From a bacterium (GTDB lineage Bacteria > SZUA-182 > DTGQ01): a stretch of 6,582 nt of DNA. Each line of letters starts with the position of its first letter. The first letter of the stretch is position 1. A model generated the notes under the pieces. The model saw only the letters and a list, made by a program, of their open reading frames with translations, had not been told where the DNA came from and made no database searches. Location: positions 1-6,582 of the forward strand of contig JAILZY010000138.1 of NCBI GenBank assembly GCA_023512255.1. Direction: 5' to 3'. Positions 1 through 6,257 of the stretch are shown one piece after another. A program made the translations under genes and the position numbers.

Positions 1-4
1 ATCA

Positions 5-33
5 GTTAACTTTCACAAAATGTGTGAGTTAAC
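5..33. promoter_or_regulatory. Imperfect inverted repeat upstream of the DUF3467 gene
   Basis: Arms 5-17 (GTTAACTTTCACA) and 21-33 (TGTGTGAGTTAAC) are near-perfect reverse complements around a 3-nt centre. The outer seven bases GTTAACT/AGTTAAC match exactly. As RNA, 12 of 13 positions pair, one as G-U. No T-run follows, so an intrinsic terminator is not well supported. It lies about 70 bp before the start codon of the next gene, so an operator for a dimeric regulator is possible, as is the end of an upstream transcript outside the window. I could not place convincing -35/-10 boxes here. Confidence 0.35.
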
Positions 34-105
34 ATTCTGGAATATAAAGCTTTTCAGGTGTTCGCTCTGGATTCAGGATAGACGGACACAATATGAGGAG
101 AAAAA

Positions 106-432
106 ATGAGTATGGGTCAAGAAGATAGCGCTAAAACCAAAAACCAGCCGCGAATTTCCCTCAGTATCACCGAAGAGGTCGAAAGAGGGCTTTACGTAAA
201 CCAGGTCATTATCGGCCATTCTCAAAAGGAATTCATTATCGACTTCGGATTTTTGGCCCCACCGGGAAATAAAATCAAGATTCAAACCCGAGTGATCACT
301 AACCCAATTGATGCCAAAATTCTCTACCTGTCGTTAAAAGAAAATCTTGAAAAATATGAAGAGAGATTCGGCACAATTCCGGTTCAGCTCCAAAAACTGC
401 CCCCTGATGAGGGAACGCTACCCATCCATTGA
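106..432 (+). CDS. DUF3467 family protein (function unknown)
   Basis: This 108-aa cytoplasmic protein has no signal peptide or membrane segment. The core resembles the DUF3467 family, in which small proteins carry a motif close to 'Y.N...I.HS..EF..DFGF', then a conserved arginine region and a C-terminal 'ENL.KYEE.FG'. Here these are at residues 30-49 (YVNQVIIGHSQKEFIIDFGF), 62-71 (RVITNPIDAK) and 79-89 (ENLEKYEERFG). The family has no established biochemical function. The start at 106 is chosen because GAGGAG (95-100) lies 5 nt upstream; an in-frame ATG at 112 is an alternative. The first 18 residues are polar and likely disordered. The next gene on the strand begins 256 bp away, so it is probably transcribed alone or with genes to the left of the window. 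Confidence 0.8.
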   Translation: MSMGQEDSAKTKNQPRISLSITEEVERGLYVNQVIIGHSQKEFIIDFGFLAPPGNKIKIQTRVITNPIDAKILYLSLKENLEKYEERFGTIPVQLQKLPPDEGTLPIH

Positions 433-688
433 GGTAATTTTCTCAAGGCGATGATTATCACACCTTATCTACCAAGCAAAAGGTCATATAACACCATAAT
501 ACAACCCATATTCCCGATCCTGGGAAAGAATTGGGTCGATAAGAGAAGGGAGGATATCCTTCCCCAATTATCATCACAAGCATTAAGACAAGCATCAAAA
601 CTTCCCGCAAGTTGAGCGAAGCATTTATCTAGATAGGACTTGTGATAGGCTCAAAGTTTAAAACTCTTATCCTAAGGAGGTTAATATT
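433..688. other. Non-coding interval with a weak dyad and a short direct repeat
   Basis: No gene was found in these 256 bases. A 7-bp inverted repeat (529-535 AATTGGG with 563-569 CCCAATT) encloses a purine/pyrimidine-rich segment with a GGATATCC core, so a bulged stem is possible. It could be the end of the DUF3467 transcript or a regulatory site, but no T-run follows. ACAAGCAT occurs twice, at 576-583 and 588-595, 12 bp apart, roughly one helical turn. The last bases hold the strong ribosome site AAGGAGG (674-680) of the following lipoprotein gene. No confident promoter boxes were recognised. Confidence 0.3.
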
Positions 689-1348
689 ATGAAAAAAACC
701 GCGGCTCTTATAGTCATAGGAACCCTTTTGATCGGCTCTTGTTATCTGATGAGCGGTTGTGCGGCCAGCAATACGGCTAAAGGCGCAGGAATTGGTGCAG
801 CAGCAGGGGCTACACTCGGTGGAATCATAGGGCATCAGTCAGGACATGGGGCTCAAGGCGCGATCATTGGAGGAGTTGCTGGTGGTGCTCTCGGTGCCCT
901 AATCGGCAAGCGTCTCGATAGACAAAAGGAGGAGTTGGAAAAGGTCCCTGGAATGCAAAATGTTCAGGTCAATGAACAGGAGCAGACAATTAGCGCCTCT
1001 ATCCAGATACTGTTTAATGTAGACAGTGATCAGATTAAACCGGGCGAAGCTAAAAAGCTCGATGAGTTAGCCGCTGTTTTCGCTAAGTATCCAGAAAATA
1101 TAGTGGTAATTGAAGGACACACTGACAGTGATGGCTCCGAGGAGTATAACCAAAAACTTTCAGAAAGAAGAGCCCGCTCGGTGGAGAATTATCTTAGAGG
1201 AAAGCACCTTAATATCGCAAGTCTCAGTTCTGTAGGGTATGGCGAATCAAGACCGATTGCATCAAATGACACGCCAGCGGGAAAAGCAGCTAATCGCCGG
1301 GTGGAGTTAAAAATTTCCGTTGATCCCAAAAGAGTTCCACAAGAATAA
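689..1348 (+). CDS. OmpA-family lipoprotein with glycine-zipper domain (YiaD-like)
   Basis: This 219-aa envelope protein probably tethers the outer membrane to peptidoglycan. Residues 1-24 form a lipoprotein signal (MKK, hydrophobic core) ending in MSGC, so C24 is the likely lipidated cysteine; C18 (IGSC) is an alternative. Residues 31-73 are a glycine zipper with GxxxG/GGxxG spacing, expected to pack as a membrane-embedded hairpin. A short charged linker follows (74-90). Residues 103-213 are an OmpA C-terminal domain with the peptidoglycan-contacting signature: GHTD (D146), then YNQKLSERRARSV (153-165), and a late NRRVELKI. Order and length match E. coli YiaD-type proteins. The start is supported by AAGGAGG at 674-680, 8 nt upstream. 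The gene stands alone, convergent with the cell-wall amidase gene to its right. Assignment to the family is secure; equivalence to YiaD is inferred from architecture. Confidence 0.9.
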   Translation: MKKTAALIVIGTLLIGSCYLMSGCAASNTAKGAGIGAAAGATLGGIIGHQSGHGAQGAIIGGVAGGALGALIGKRLDRQKEELEKVPGMQNVQVNEQEQTISASIQILFNVDSDQIKPGEAKKLDELAAVFAKYPENIVVIEGHTDSDGSEEYNQKLSERRARSVENYLRGKHLNIASLSSVGYGESRPIASNDTPAGKAANRRVELKISVDPKRVPQE

Positions 1349-1373
1349 GTTAAAAAGCCTAAAATCCCAGGGG

Positions 1374-1404
1374 GAGGGAGCACCACCATAAGCTCACCTC
1401 CCTC
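1374..1404. terminator. Possible bidirectional stem between convergent genes
   Basis: GAGGGAG (1374-1380) pairs with CTCCCTC (1398-1404) across a 17-nt loop, and two more outer pairs are possible with a wobble. It sits in the 81-bp gap between two convergent stop codons, where a shared terminator is expected. The loop is long and there is no clear T-run on either strand, so the call is weak. Confidence 0.3.
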
Positions 1405-1429
1405 TCACACACATAAGCTTCCCCTAATA

Positions 1430-2197
1430 TCAACAAGAGACATGACCAAAGCCAAGCAGCTTCTCCATCCGGCTAAAAACATATGAGAAGCCCTGAACCC
1501 GTGGGCTCTTATTCCCTTCAATCGTATAGAGCATACCATATTTAAGCTGATGAACTAACCCAACATGCCCCTGCCAGTTGTCTGCCTTAACCCGCCACCA
1601 GAAAACTAAATCTCCAGGCTGCGGAATATATCTATCAGAGGGGCTTTTGGCCCAGCCCTTTTTCTGAAATTTTTTCAATAAATCACGGGCGCTTGCCGAA
1701 TAAGAAAAGGGCATTTTTTCTTTTTCTCCACCAGCAGCCTGCAAAAAACACCAGCTTACAAACGAGGCACACCACGGATTCCCTGCGCCAAGTCCAGCTG
1801 GAGCCAAATACTTACAAACCCAAGGGCCTTGATTATTCCCACCAACTTCACCTGCTCCTGCTTTGAGCTCACTAATAGCCGCGCTCAAGGCTGCCCGCCC
1901 TATGCCGCTTCCTCCCGCCTCCTCGGGCGGCATCTCCTGGTAGTTTATAGCGACAGGGCGGTCAATCACAGGTTTAGGATGTGTGAGACTCCACCAGGTC
2001 AGCGGGCCTACCTGTCCATCTACCCGAAGCGGCTCACCATGCTGATCTAGATTTTGAGATTGAAAGGCCCGGACCGCATTGTATGTTTCTACTCCAAAGA
2101 TGCCATCAAGACTGACCGGAAAGCCGTGCTCGACTAAAAGTTTTTGAAGCTGTAAAACCTCTTCTCCTTGAGCCCCTTTCTTTAGTAGGCTACTCAT
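1430..2197 (-). CDS. Peptidoglycan-binding protein with CHAP-type amidase domain
   Basis: This 255-aa predicted cell-wall hydrolase has two modules. Residues about 5-72 are a PG_binding_1 three-helix domain (LKKGAQGEEVLQLQKLL, then DGIFGVETYNAVRAFQ and VDGQVGPLTWWSL). After a Pro/Gly-rich linker (73-100), residues about 102-255 are a CHAP/TIGR02594-like papain-fold amidase. The presumed catalytic cysteine is C143 in NPWCASFVSW, the histidine is H211 in GHVGLV, and the third polar residue is E227 or N229 in IEGN. PGDLVFW (194-200) is the usual strand before the His motif. Such enzymes cleave peptide or amide bonds in peptidoglycan. GGAGG (complement of 2205-2209) lies 7 nt before the ATG. No signal peptide is visible, which resembles phage endolysins or proteins released by a dedicated route; no holin or phage gene is adjacent. 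It is preceded on the same strand by the 1162-aa gene, but a hairpin element separates them, so co-transcription is doubtful. Confidence 0.85.
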   Translation of the reverse strand: MSSLLKKGAQGEEVLQLQKLLVEHGFPVSLDGIFGVETYNAVRAFQSQNLDQHGEPLRVDGQVGPLTWWSLTHPKPVIDRPVAINYQEMPPEEAGGSGIGRAALSAAISELKAGAGEVGGNNQGPWVCKYLAPAGLGAGNPWCASFVSWCFLQAAGGEKEKMPFSYSASARDLLKKFQKKGWAKSPSDRYIPQPGDLVFWWRVKADNWQGHVGLVHQLKYGMLYTIEGNKSPRVQGFSYVFSRMEKLLGFGHVSC

Positions 2198-2214
2198 ACA
2201 TAATCCTCCATGTG

Positions 2215-2346
2215 TAAATTAAGGGGAAAACCCTTTTGAAAAAGGGTTTTCCCCTTAAACCCTTTTCCTAAAACTTTAATATTAATCAAAGTTTTAGGAG
2301 GATGGTTTGGAAGGAACCCTTATTGAATAAGGGTTCCTTCCAAAAT
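2215..2346 (+). repeat. Triple-hairpin repeat element, copy A
   Basis: Three adjacent hairpins fill the gap between two minus-strand genes. Hairpin 1 pairs 2219-2236 with 2241-2258 (18 bp, TGAA tip). Hairpin 2 pairs 2267-2277 with 2288-2298 (11 bp plus outer A-U/G-U pairs, 10-nt AT loop). Hairpin 3 pairs 2306-2323 with 2327-2344 (18 bp, TGA tip). The same three hairpins in the same order, on the opposite strand, occur at 6083-6226. Shared sequence begins at TAAATTA and ends at CCAAAAT, which sets the borders used here. Hairpins 1 and 3 are related: both arms end in AACCCTT before the tip. There is no coding potential and no transposase nearby. It resembles compound REP/BIME- or MITE-like elements, but I do not recognise a named family. 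It lies 24 nt past the stop of the large gene and could also terminate its transcript, although no T-run follows. Confidence 0.85.
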
Positions 2347-2369
2347 TCACAACTCCACTTCAATCCAGC

Positions 2370-5300
2370 TCAAGGCAATAAGTTATCAAGACATGAAGTC
2401 TGTCCCAAATACTTCTTAAACAGGCATAGAGCATCTGCTGGAGAAAAAGCGCCATCCCGATTAACATCTGCACACTCAGGGCACGGACCTAATCCCAAAT
2501 AGCACCGGAAGGCAATTAGCGCATCCTGCGGCGTGATCGCTCCATCTGCATTCAGATCCCCCGTGCAGGCTCTGAGGCAGAGACAGCCGCCAGATGAGGA
2601 AAGATTAGCCAAATCATCGGTTAGTTTCTCAAGCCCAAGTGAGAAGCACTCATTGTCAAACCCTCCAGCTATCTTAAATTTCAACCAGACAATATAGCCG
2701 CTCGCTTTCTTCTGGATACCACCAGCAGTAGATATTCCAGCTACTCTGAGCCTGCCAGGGCTGACCTTACTGACATCGAACAGGGCAAAAGAGGCGACCA
2801 AATCTCCCCGCTCATAGGCCATATATTCCATGACAGCAGGATCATAGGTAAATTCAAACCCCAGGCTACTAATCCCATACGGCGCAACTTGGATCCGCAC
2901 CGGAATCCGCACTTCATCTCCTCTTCTGCCCTGGGCAGCAGGCACATCTAGATTGCCCGAATCATCTTCCTGACATACCCGCGGCTGCGGGTAGCAGCCA
3001 ACCCATTGACCATGCTGGCAGGTGGCTTTGGTTTTCCCATCCGGGCAAACTTGATAAAGCTCCTCATCTATCTTGCCGTCGCAATCATTATCGAGGCCAT
3101 CGCACACCTCATCCTGAGGCTTGGGGGCAGTACAGCCAACCCAGCGGCCATTTTGGCAAATTTCTTGGCCACTTCCACAAGCCGTGGAGCAATCTCTGAC
3201 CAGCTCCTCATCTATCTTGCCATCACCATCATTGTCCCGGCCATCGCAGATCTCCTGAGCGATCCTCCCAGCGACAATTTCCCCATAGCCCTCTCTAGTC
3301 AAGATCGTCTTGCCAAACTGCACCGAAAGGGCCCTCTTCCCCGGCCAGGCGTTTTGATCGACCGCAAACTCAACTAGATATCTATTTCCCTTCTCGCCGC
3401 GATCGGCCTCAAGCACTCTCGTCCTCACTCCCTGGCCAAGGTTGACTCTCAAGCTCTCTGCACTCGGAGAGGCATTGACAATACTGATCCATTGCCGGAA
3501 GCTTTTTCCCTGCTCAAATAAGAGGGGCTTTTCCAATTTGATATCAAGATAGGGCTGATATACGTTCTGAGTCAGCCCACCGCTAGTCTCTGCATAGGCG
3601 GAAAACCTAGATGGTTTATAACTCTTCAAGACCTCCTTATAGTTTGTTCCATACTCATATTCTGCACGAGGGGCAGGATATGAAGACTCAGTAACTGTAA
3701 AACAGCTCCGAATGGTAAAGCGGCTGATCAGCCGGCGAACATAAGCCACTGATGCGGCTGATGAAGAAATATTCAACTTTGCAGTATCGAATAGAGCAGT
3801 GTAGATTCCATCCTCGGCAACCTTATCCCCATTTTGGCCACTATCAGACATCTCAACCGTGGTTATCAGGAGGCCGTTCGGGTCGTATATCCGCGACAGG
3901 ACATCTACTTTAGTCAGTCGATATTTATTGGAAACCGAAGCATAGATGGGCACTTTGGGATAATCCTTTCCGAAGCTAATCAGGGGAGTATCGAGCCAGA
4001 CCTGCGCATCAATATCCTGATTATCGATATAGGCTAAAAGATATACATTCCCCTGAGTTATTGATGGCCCTGTGTAGGCAGCGGTAGTGCCTATTGGCCG
4101 GCTAGCCATGATGGTGGCGGTCCATTGACCAGACTGAGGCTTTTTCACCTTCCGTCCTAGAAATCTTCCCTTCTGCTGGGTATTGTCAAGGCTGCTGGAA
4201 AAGGTAGCTGAGGCTGGATTCGCTAGGCTAAAGGAGTAATTTTGAACATTTACACTTTCTGGAAATAGGTAAAATTTCACATCCTTTGAATTCTCAGGAA
4301 CCGTGAAACTGATGGTGCTATAGAACAGGTTATTATTGCCCAAGGTCACCGTTTTCCACTCAAGCTTTCCAAAATGGTTATACATGACTGTCCAGCCGCG
4401 CTTTTTGGCTATTGATTTTACTATGCCCATTTTCAAATTCATCAGGCTTCCGTCATTCTCTGACATGATGACATTCTCGCCGCTTGTTTCCGAAGCGATA
4501 TTCTGCATGGTTGTCTCGTCCGCATCACCGTAGGAAAAGGTATGGATGATCACTCCAGCATCCCGAGCCCGCTCTACCTGGGTCCAAAGGTCCTCTCCTG
4601 TGGTCTGTCGGCCATCGGACATAAGAAAAATTTCCGCGCCAGCCATATGATCTGGACCATGAGTGGCCGCAAAGGTATCGAGCGCGGTTTTCAGAGCCAG
4701 GTGAATATTAGTCAGGCCGGTTGGCTCGAGGAAGTTAGTCAGAGTGCTGGCGCTGTTATAACGGTCATAATTAAAAAGTTTATCAACTGCATGATTATAA
4801 GCAAAGGTGCCAATGTAGTCATCTGGCTCTGAGCTGTGATATAAGAACATGCCAGCTTCCTGAACATACTGGCTGGCCGGAATGCCATACTCTTCATAGC
4901 TCATACTGCCGGAGCGATCAAGAAGCAAGATTCTTCCTGGTACCGCACCCTCATGCTCCACATATCTTAATTCGACCTCGGGCATGGTTGAAAAGTCGAT
5001 TGCCGGTCTGACCCCGTCAGTGTGATGTCCGATCAGGTCAACATGATTAAGACAAGCCACTGCCCAGCCATCAAGAGCGTACAACTGATTAACCCACTCA
5101 TTTATCGGGCCGTCATTAGCAGGGTCAGCATCATCAATTACCGCTGGCGTCAAGGCTTGGGTTACCAATGTTCCGGTTGAGGGATCGGTGTATTCAATAG
5201 TGATTGAATGATCGCTGTGATTACAGAACTGGTGAGGCGTATTGGCATTCATAACCGTAATAGGGTCGCCAACAGTTACCCGAACCGGAAAGCTTGCTTC

Positions 5301-5858
5301 TCCAGGAAAGTGGCCCGAATAATATCCGTAATCCTTACTGTATTCATCGGAAAGGCCATAAAAATAATGCCCGAATTCATGGGAGGCCACATCGTGAATG
5401 TTAGACCTCCAGCCCCGTCGAATATTCAAATGATGCACTAGACTGTTTATCCATCCGCCTAGGGTAGCCGAAGATGTGCCCGGGCCCATATCCCAGCGGA
5501 TATCAGCAGATGCCCAGGCTCTGGCCTCATTACTGATGAGCACTCGGCGGATGTAGTGCTTTCCTTCGCTCATCTCATAGACATGCTGAGCAAAGAGCCG
5601 AAGATCATGCTCCAATTTATCTTTAGCCTGCCACTGATGTCCACTGCTGTCAAGAATGGGATTGCCAGAGTTGTCAGTAACTAGGTCATGATCAAGATCA
5701 CCGCTGTAGGACAAACTTACGGTAATGCCGCCATCGGCTCCGACACTGGCTGCCTGGACAGAACGAATACAGCCAGAGGGTAATAATCCGAATGATAATA
5801 ATAATGATAACAAAAGCGGCAATGAAACTGCAATAATGAAGCTGGTTTTTTTGAACAT
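2370..5858 (-). CDS. Secreted CLCA-like metallopeptidase/VWA protein with MopE, cohesin and dockerin modules
   Basis: This 1162-aa exported protein has a signal sequence at 1-36 (MFKK, long Leu-rich core). Cleavage is probably at VQA|AS; C30 is a poor lipobox because P27 is at -3. Residues about 40-290 are a CLCA N-terminal peptidase-like domain with HEFGHYFYGLSDEY at 160-173. This matches the CLCA zinc motif HExxHxxxGxxDE (H160, E161, H164, D171/E172). Residues about 305-485 are a von Willebrand A domain with an intact metal site: DRSGS (D314, S316, S318), T383 and D415. Residues 490-860 look like beta-sandwich/FN3-like segments. Two MopE-like calcium motifs follow (871-909, 919-955), then a cohesin-like domain (about 968-1093) and a dockerin (1099-1158) with calcium loops D1101-D1112 and D1131-D1142. 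It is plausibly a surface protease/adhesin. AGGAGG (complement of 5868-5873) precedes the ATG by 9 nt. CLCA proteins are peptidase-like rather than channels; the substrate is unknown. Confidence 0.88.
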   Translation of the reverse strand: MFKKTSFIIAVSLPLLLSLLLSFGLLPSGCIRSVQAASVGADGGITVSLSYSGDLDHDLVTDNSGNPILDSSGHQWQAKDKLEHDLRLFAQHVYEMSEGKHYIRRVLISNEARAWASADIRWDMGPGTSSATLGGWINSLVHHLNIRRGWRSNIHDVASHEFGHYFYGLSDEYSKDYGYYSGHFPGEASFPVRVTVGDPITVMNANTPHQFCNHSDHSITIEYTDPSTGTLVTQALTPAVIDDADPANDGPINEWVNQLYALDGWAVACLNHVDLIGHHTDGVRPAIDFSTMPEVELRYVEHEGAVPGRILLLDRSGSMSYEEYGIPASQYVQEAGMFLYHSSEPDDYIGTFAYNHAVDKLFNYDRYNSASTLTNFLEPTGLTNIHLALKTALDTFAATHGPDHMAGAEIFLMSDGRQTTGEDLWTQVERARDAGVIIHTFSYGDADETTMQNIASETSGENVIMSENDGSLMNLKMGIVKSIAKKRGWTVMYNHFGKLEWKTVTLGNNNLFYSTISFTVPENSKDVKFYLFPESVNVQNYSFSLANPASATFSSSLDNTQQKGRFLGRKVKKPQSGQWTATIMASRPIGTTAAYTGPSITQGNVYLLAYIDNQDIDAQVWLDTPLISFGKDYPKVPIYASVSNKYRLTKVDVLSRIYDPNGLLITTVEMSDSGQNGDKVAEDGIYTALFDTAKLNISSSAASVAYVRRLISRFTIRSCFTVTESSYPAPRAEYEYGTNYKEVLKSYKPSRFSAYAETSGGLTQNVYQPYLDIKLEKPLLFEQGKSFRQWISIVNASPSAESLRVNLGQGVRTRVLEADRGEKGNRYLVEFAVDQNAWPGKRALSVQFGKTILTREGYGEIVAGRIAQEICDGRDNDGDGKIDEELVRDCSTACGSGQEICQNGRWVGCTAPKPQDEVCDGLDNDCDGKIDEELYQVCPDGKTKATCQHGQWVGCYPQPRVCQEDDSGNLDVPAAQGRRGDEVRIPVRIQVAPYGISSLGFEFTYDPAVMEYMAYERGDLVASFALFDVSKVSPGRLRVAGISTAGGIQKKASGYIVWLKFKIAGGFDNECFSLGLEKLTDDLANLSSSGGCLCLRACTGDLNADGAITPQDALIAFRCYLGLGPCPECADVNRDGAFSPADALCLFKKYLGQTSCLDNLLP
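2994..3248 (-). repeat. Two tandem MopE-like Cys/Asp-rich units inside the large gene
   Basis: Within the 1162-aa protein, residues 871-909 and 919-955 are repeats of one design: CDGxDNDxDGKIDEEL, a variable cysteine-bearing stretch, then CQxGxWVGC. The DNA of the two units is also clearly related, for instance the CTCCTCATCTATCTTGCC stretch near 3060 and again near 3207. Such Asp-rich loops are taken to bind calcium in the MopE-type motif family. The first unit has Gly (878) where the second has Cys (926) in DND(C)DG, so the usual cysteine pairing must differ between them. Confidence 0.75.
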
Positions 5859-6082
5859 TGTTCATCTCCTCCTGTAAGGGGGGTAATAAGTTAGTAGTGG
5901 ATATTAAGTTATTGGTGTATACAAGGTAATCTTTTTATGTATTTTAAGGGGAAGATTCCGATTGCAGACGCAGGCGCGAACTTCAATGGTAAATCGACGA
6001 TCAGCGGATGAGCGAGATTATTTCTTTCACCAACCCCTATTATGGTATTGTTTTGGTGCAAAATATATGCCAAGCAAGAAAG
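5859..6082. other. AT-rich leader of the large gene containing a GC-richer structured segment
   Basis: These 224 bases upstream of the large minus-strand gene hold no confident gene. The part next to the start codon is AT-rich with the AGGAGG ribosome site. In contrast, about 5946-6038 is GC-richer and shows nested complementarity. AGGGG/CCCCT (5947-5951 with 6034-6038) could close the segment. Inside it, a bulged CC(G)ATTG pairs with CAATGG, and CGATCA pairs with TGAGCG with one mismatch around the loop GCGGA. A 24-codon plus-strand ORF (5937-6011) and an open minus-strand frame both cross it. It may be a 5' untranslated structured RNA, a small gene or a gene remnant. I matched it to no known riboswitch consensus, and I could not place a promoter. 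Confidence 0.3.
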
Positions 6083-6226
6083 ATTTTGGAAGGAACCCTT
6101 TTTGAAAAAGGGTTCCTTCCAAACCATCCTCCTAAAACTTTAATATCTTAACTTAATATTAAAGTTTTAGGAAAAGGGTTACAAGGGGAAAACCCTTACT
6201 CGATAAGGGTTTTCCCCTTTAATTTA
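6083..6226 (-). repeat. Triple-hairpin repeat element, copy B (inverted relative to copy A)
   Basis: Reading the plus strand, the hairpins of copy A appear in reverse order. Hairpin 3 pairs 6085-6102 with 6106-6123 (18 bp, TGA tip). Hairpin 2 pairs 6131-6146 with 6156-6171 (16 bp, 9-nt loop). Hairpin 1 pairs 6183-6198 with 6204-6219 (16 bp, CTCGA tip). The reverse complement aligns with copy A almost throughout the arms. The linkers also match, including the 19-nt AGGAGGATGGTTTGGAAGG. Differences concentrate in the hairpin tips, one inserted base between hairpins 1 and 2, and a longer central hairpin. Flanking TAAATTA and AAAAT are shared with copy A. No target-site duplication is evident. 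It lies between the divergent starts of the large gene and the exported-protein gene. Confidence 0.85.
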
Positions 6227-6257
6227 ATGTCAACGAAGATGACAGCAGGTAAACAAG

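Noticed and set aside
2302-2502. Plus-strand frame starting MVWKEP, with a look-alike MVWKEP frame at 5909-6127 on the minus strand
   Set aside because: The shared N-terminus comes entirely from the triple-hairpin repeat (AGGAGG touching an ATG). The rest differs, one frame overlaps the 3' end of the large gene, and the AGGAGG is too close to the ATG for initiation.
3006-3377. 123-codon plus-strand frame opposite the MopE-like region
   Set aside because: It is antisense to well-supported domains. Its hydrophobic repeats are the complement of the Asp-rich calcium motifs, so it is a shadow frame.
2370-5858. Calcium-activated chloride channel function implied by the CLCA name
   Set aside because: No transmembrane segment is visible apart from the signal peptide. 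CLCA proteins are now regarded as secreted peptidase-like proteins, so a channel role is not supported.
5937-6011. 24-codon plus-strand ORF as a confident gene
   Set aside because: The ribosome site is only AAGG at 10 nt, no family is recognised, and the opposite strand is also open. It is kept only as part of the leader finding.
5940-6040. Known riboswitch (cyclic di-GMP or fluoride type) in the leader
   Set aside because: Short pieces such as GACGCAGGC or CTGATCG look suggestive, but the defining conserved cores and stems are absent on both strands.
2215-6226. A complete composite transposon bounded by the two repeat copies
   Set aside because: No transposase or integrase is encoded between them, no target duplication is visible, and each copy is a self-contained triple hairpin rather than an insertion sequence end.
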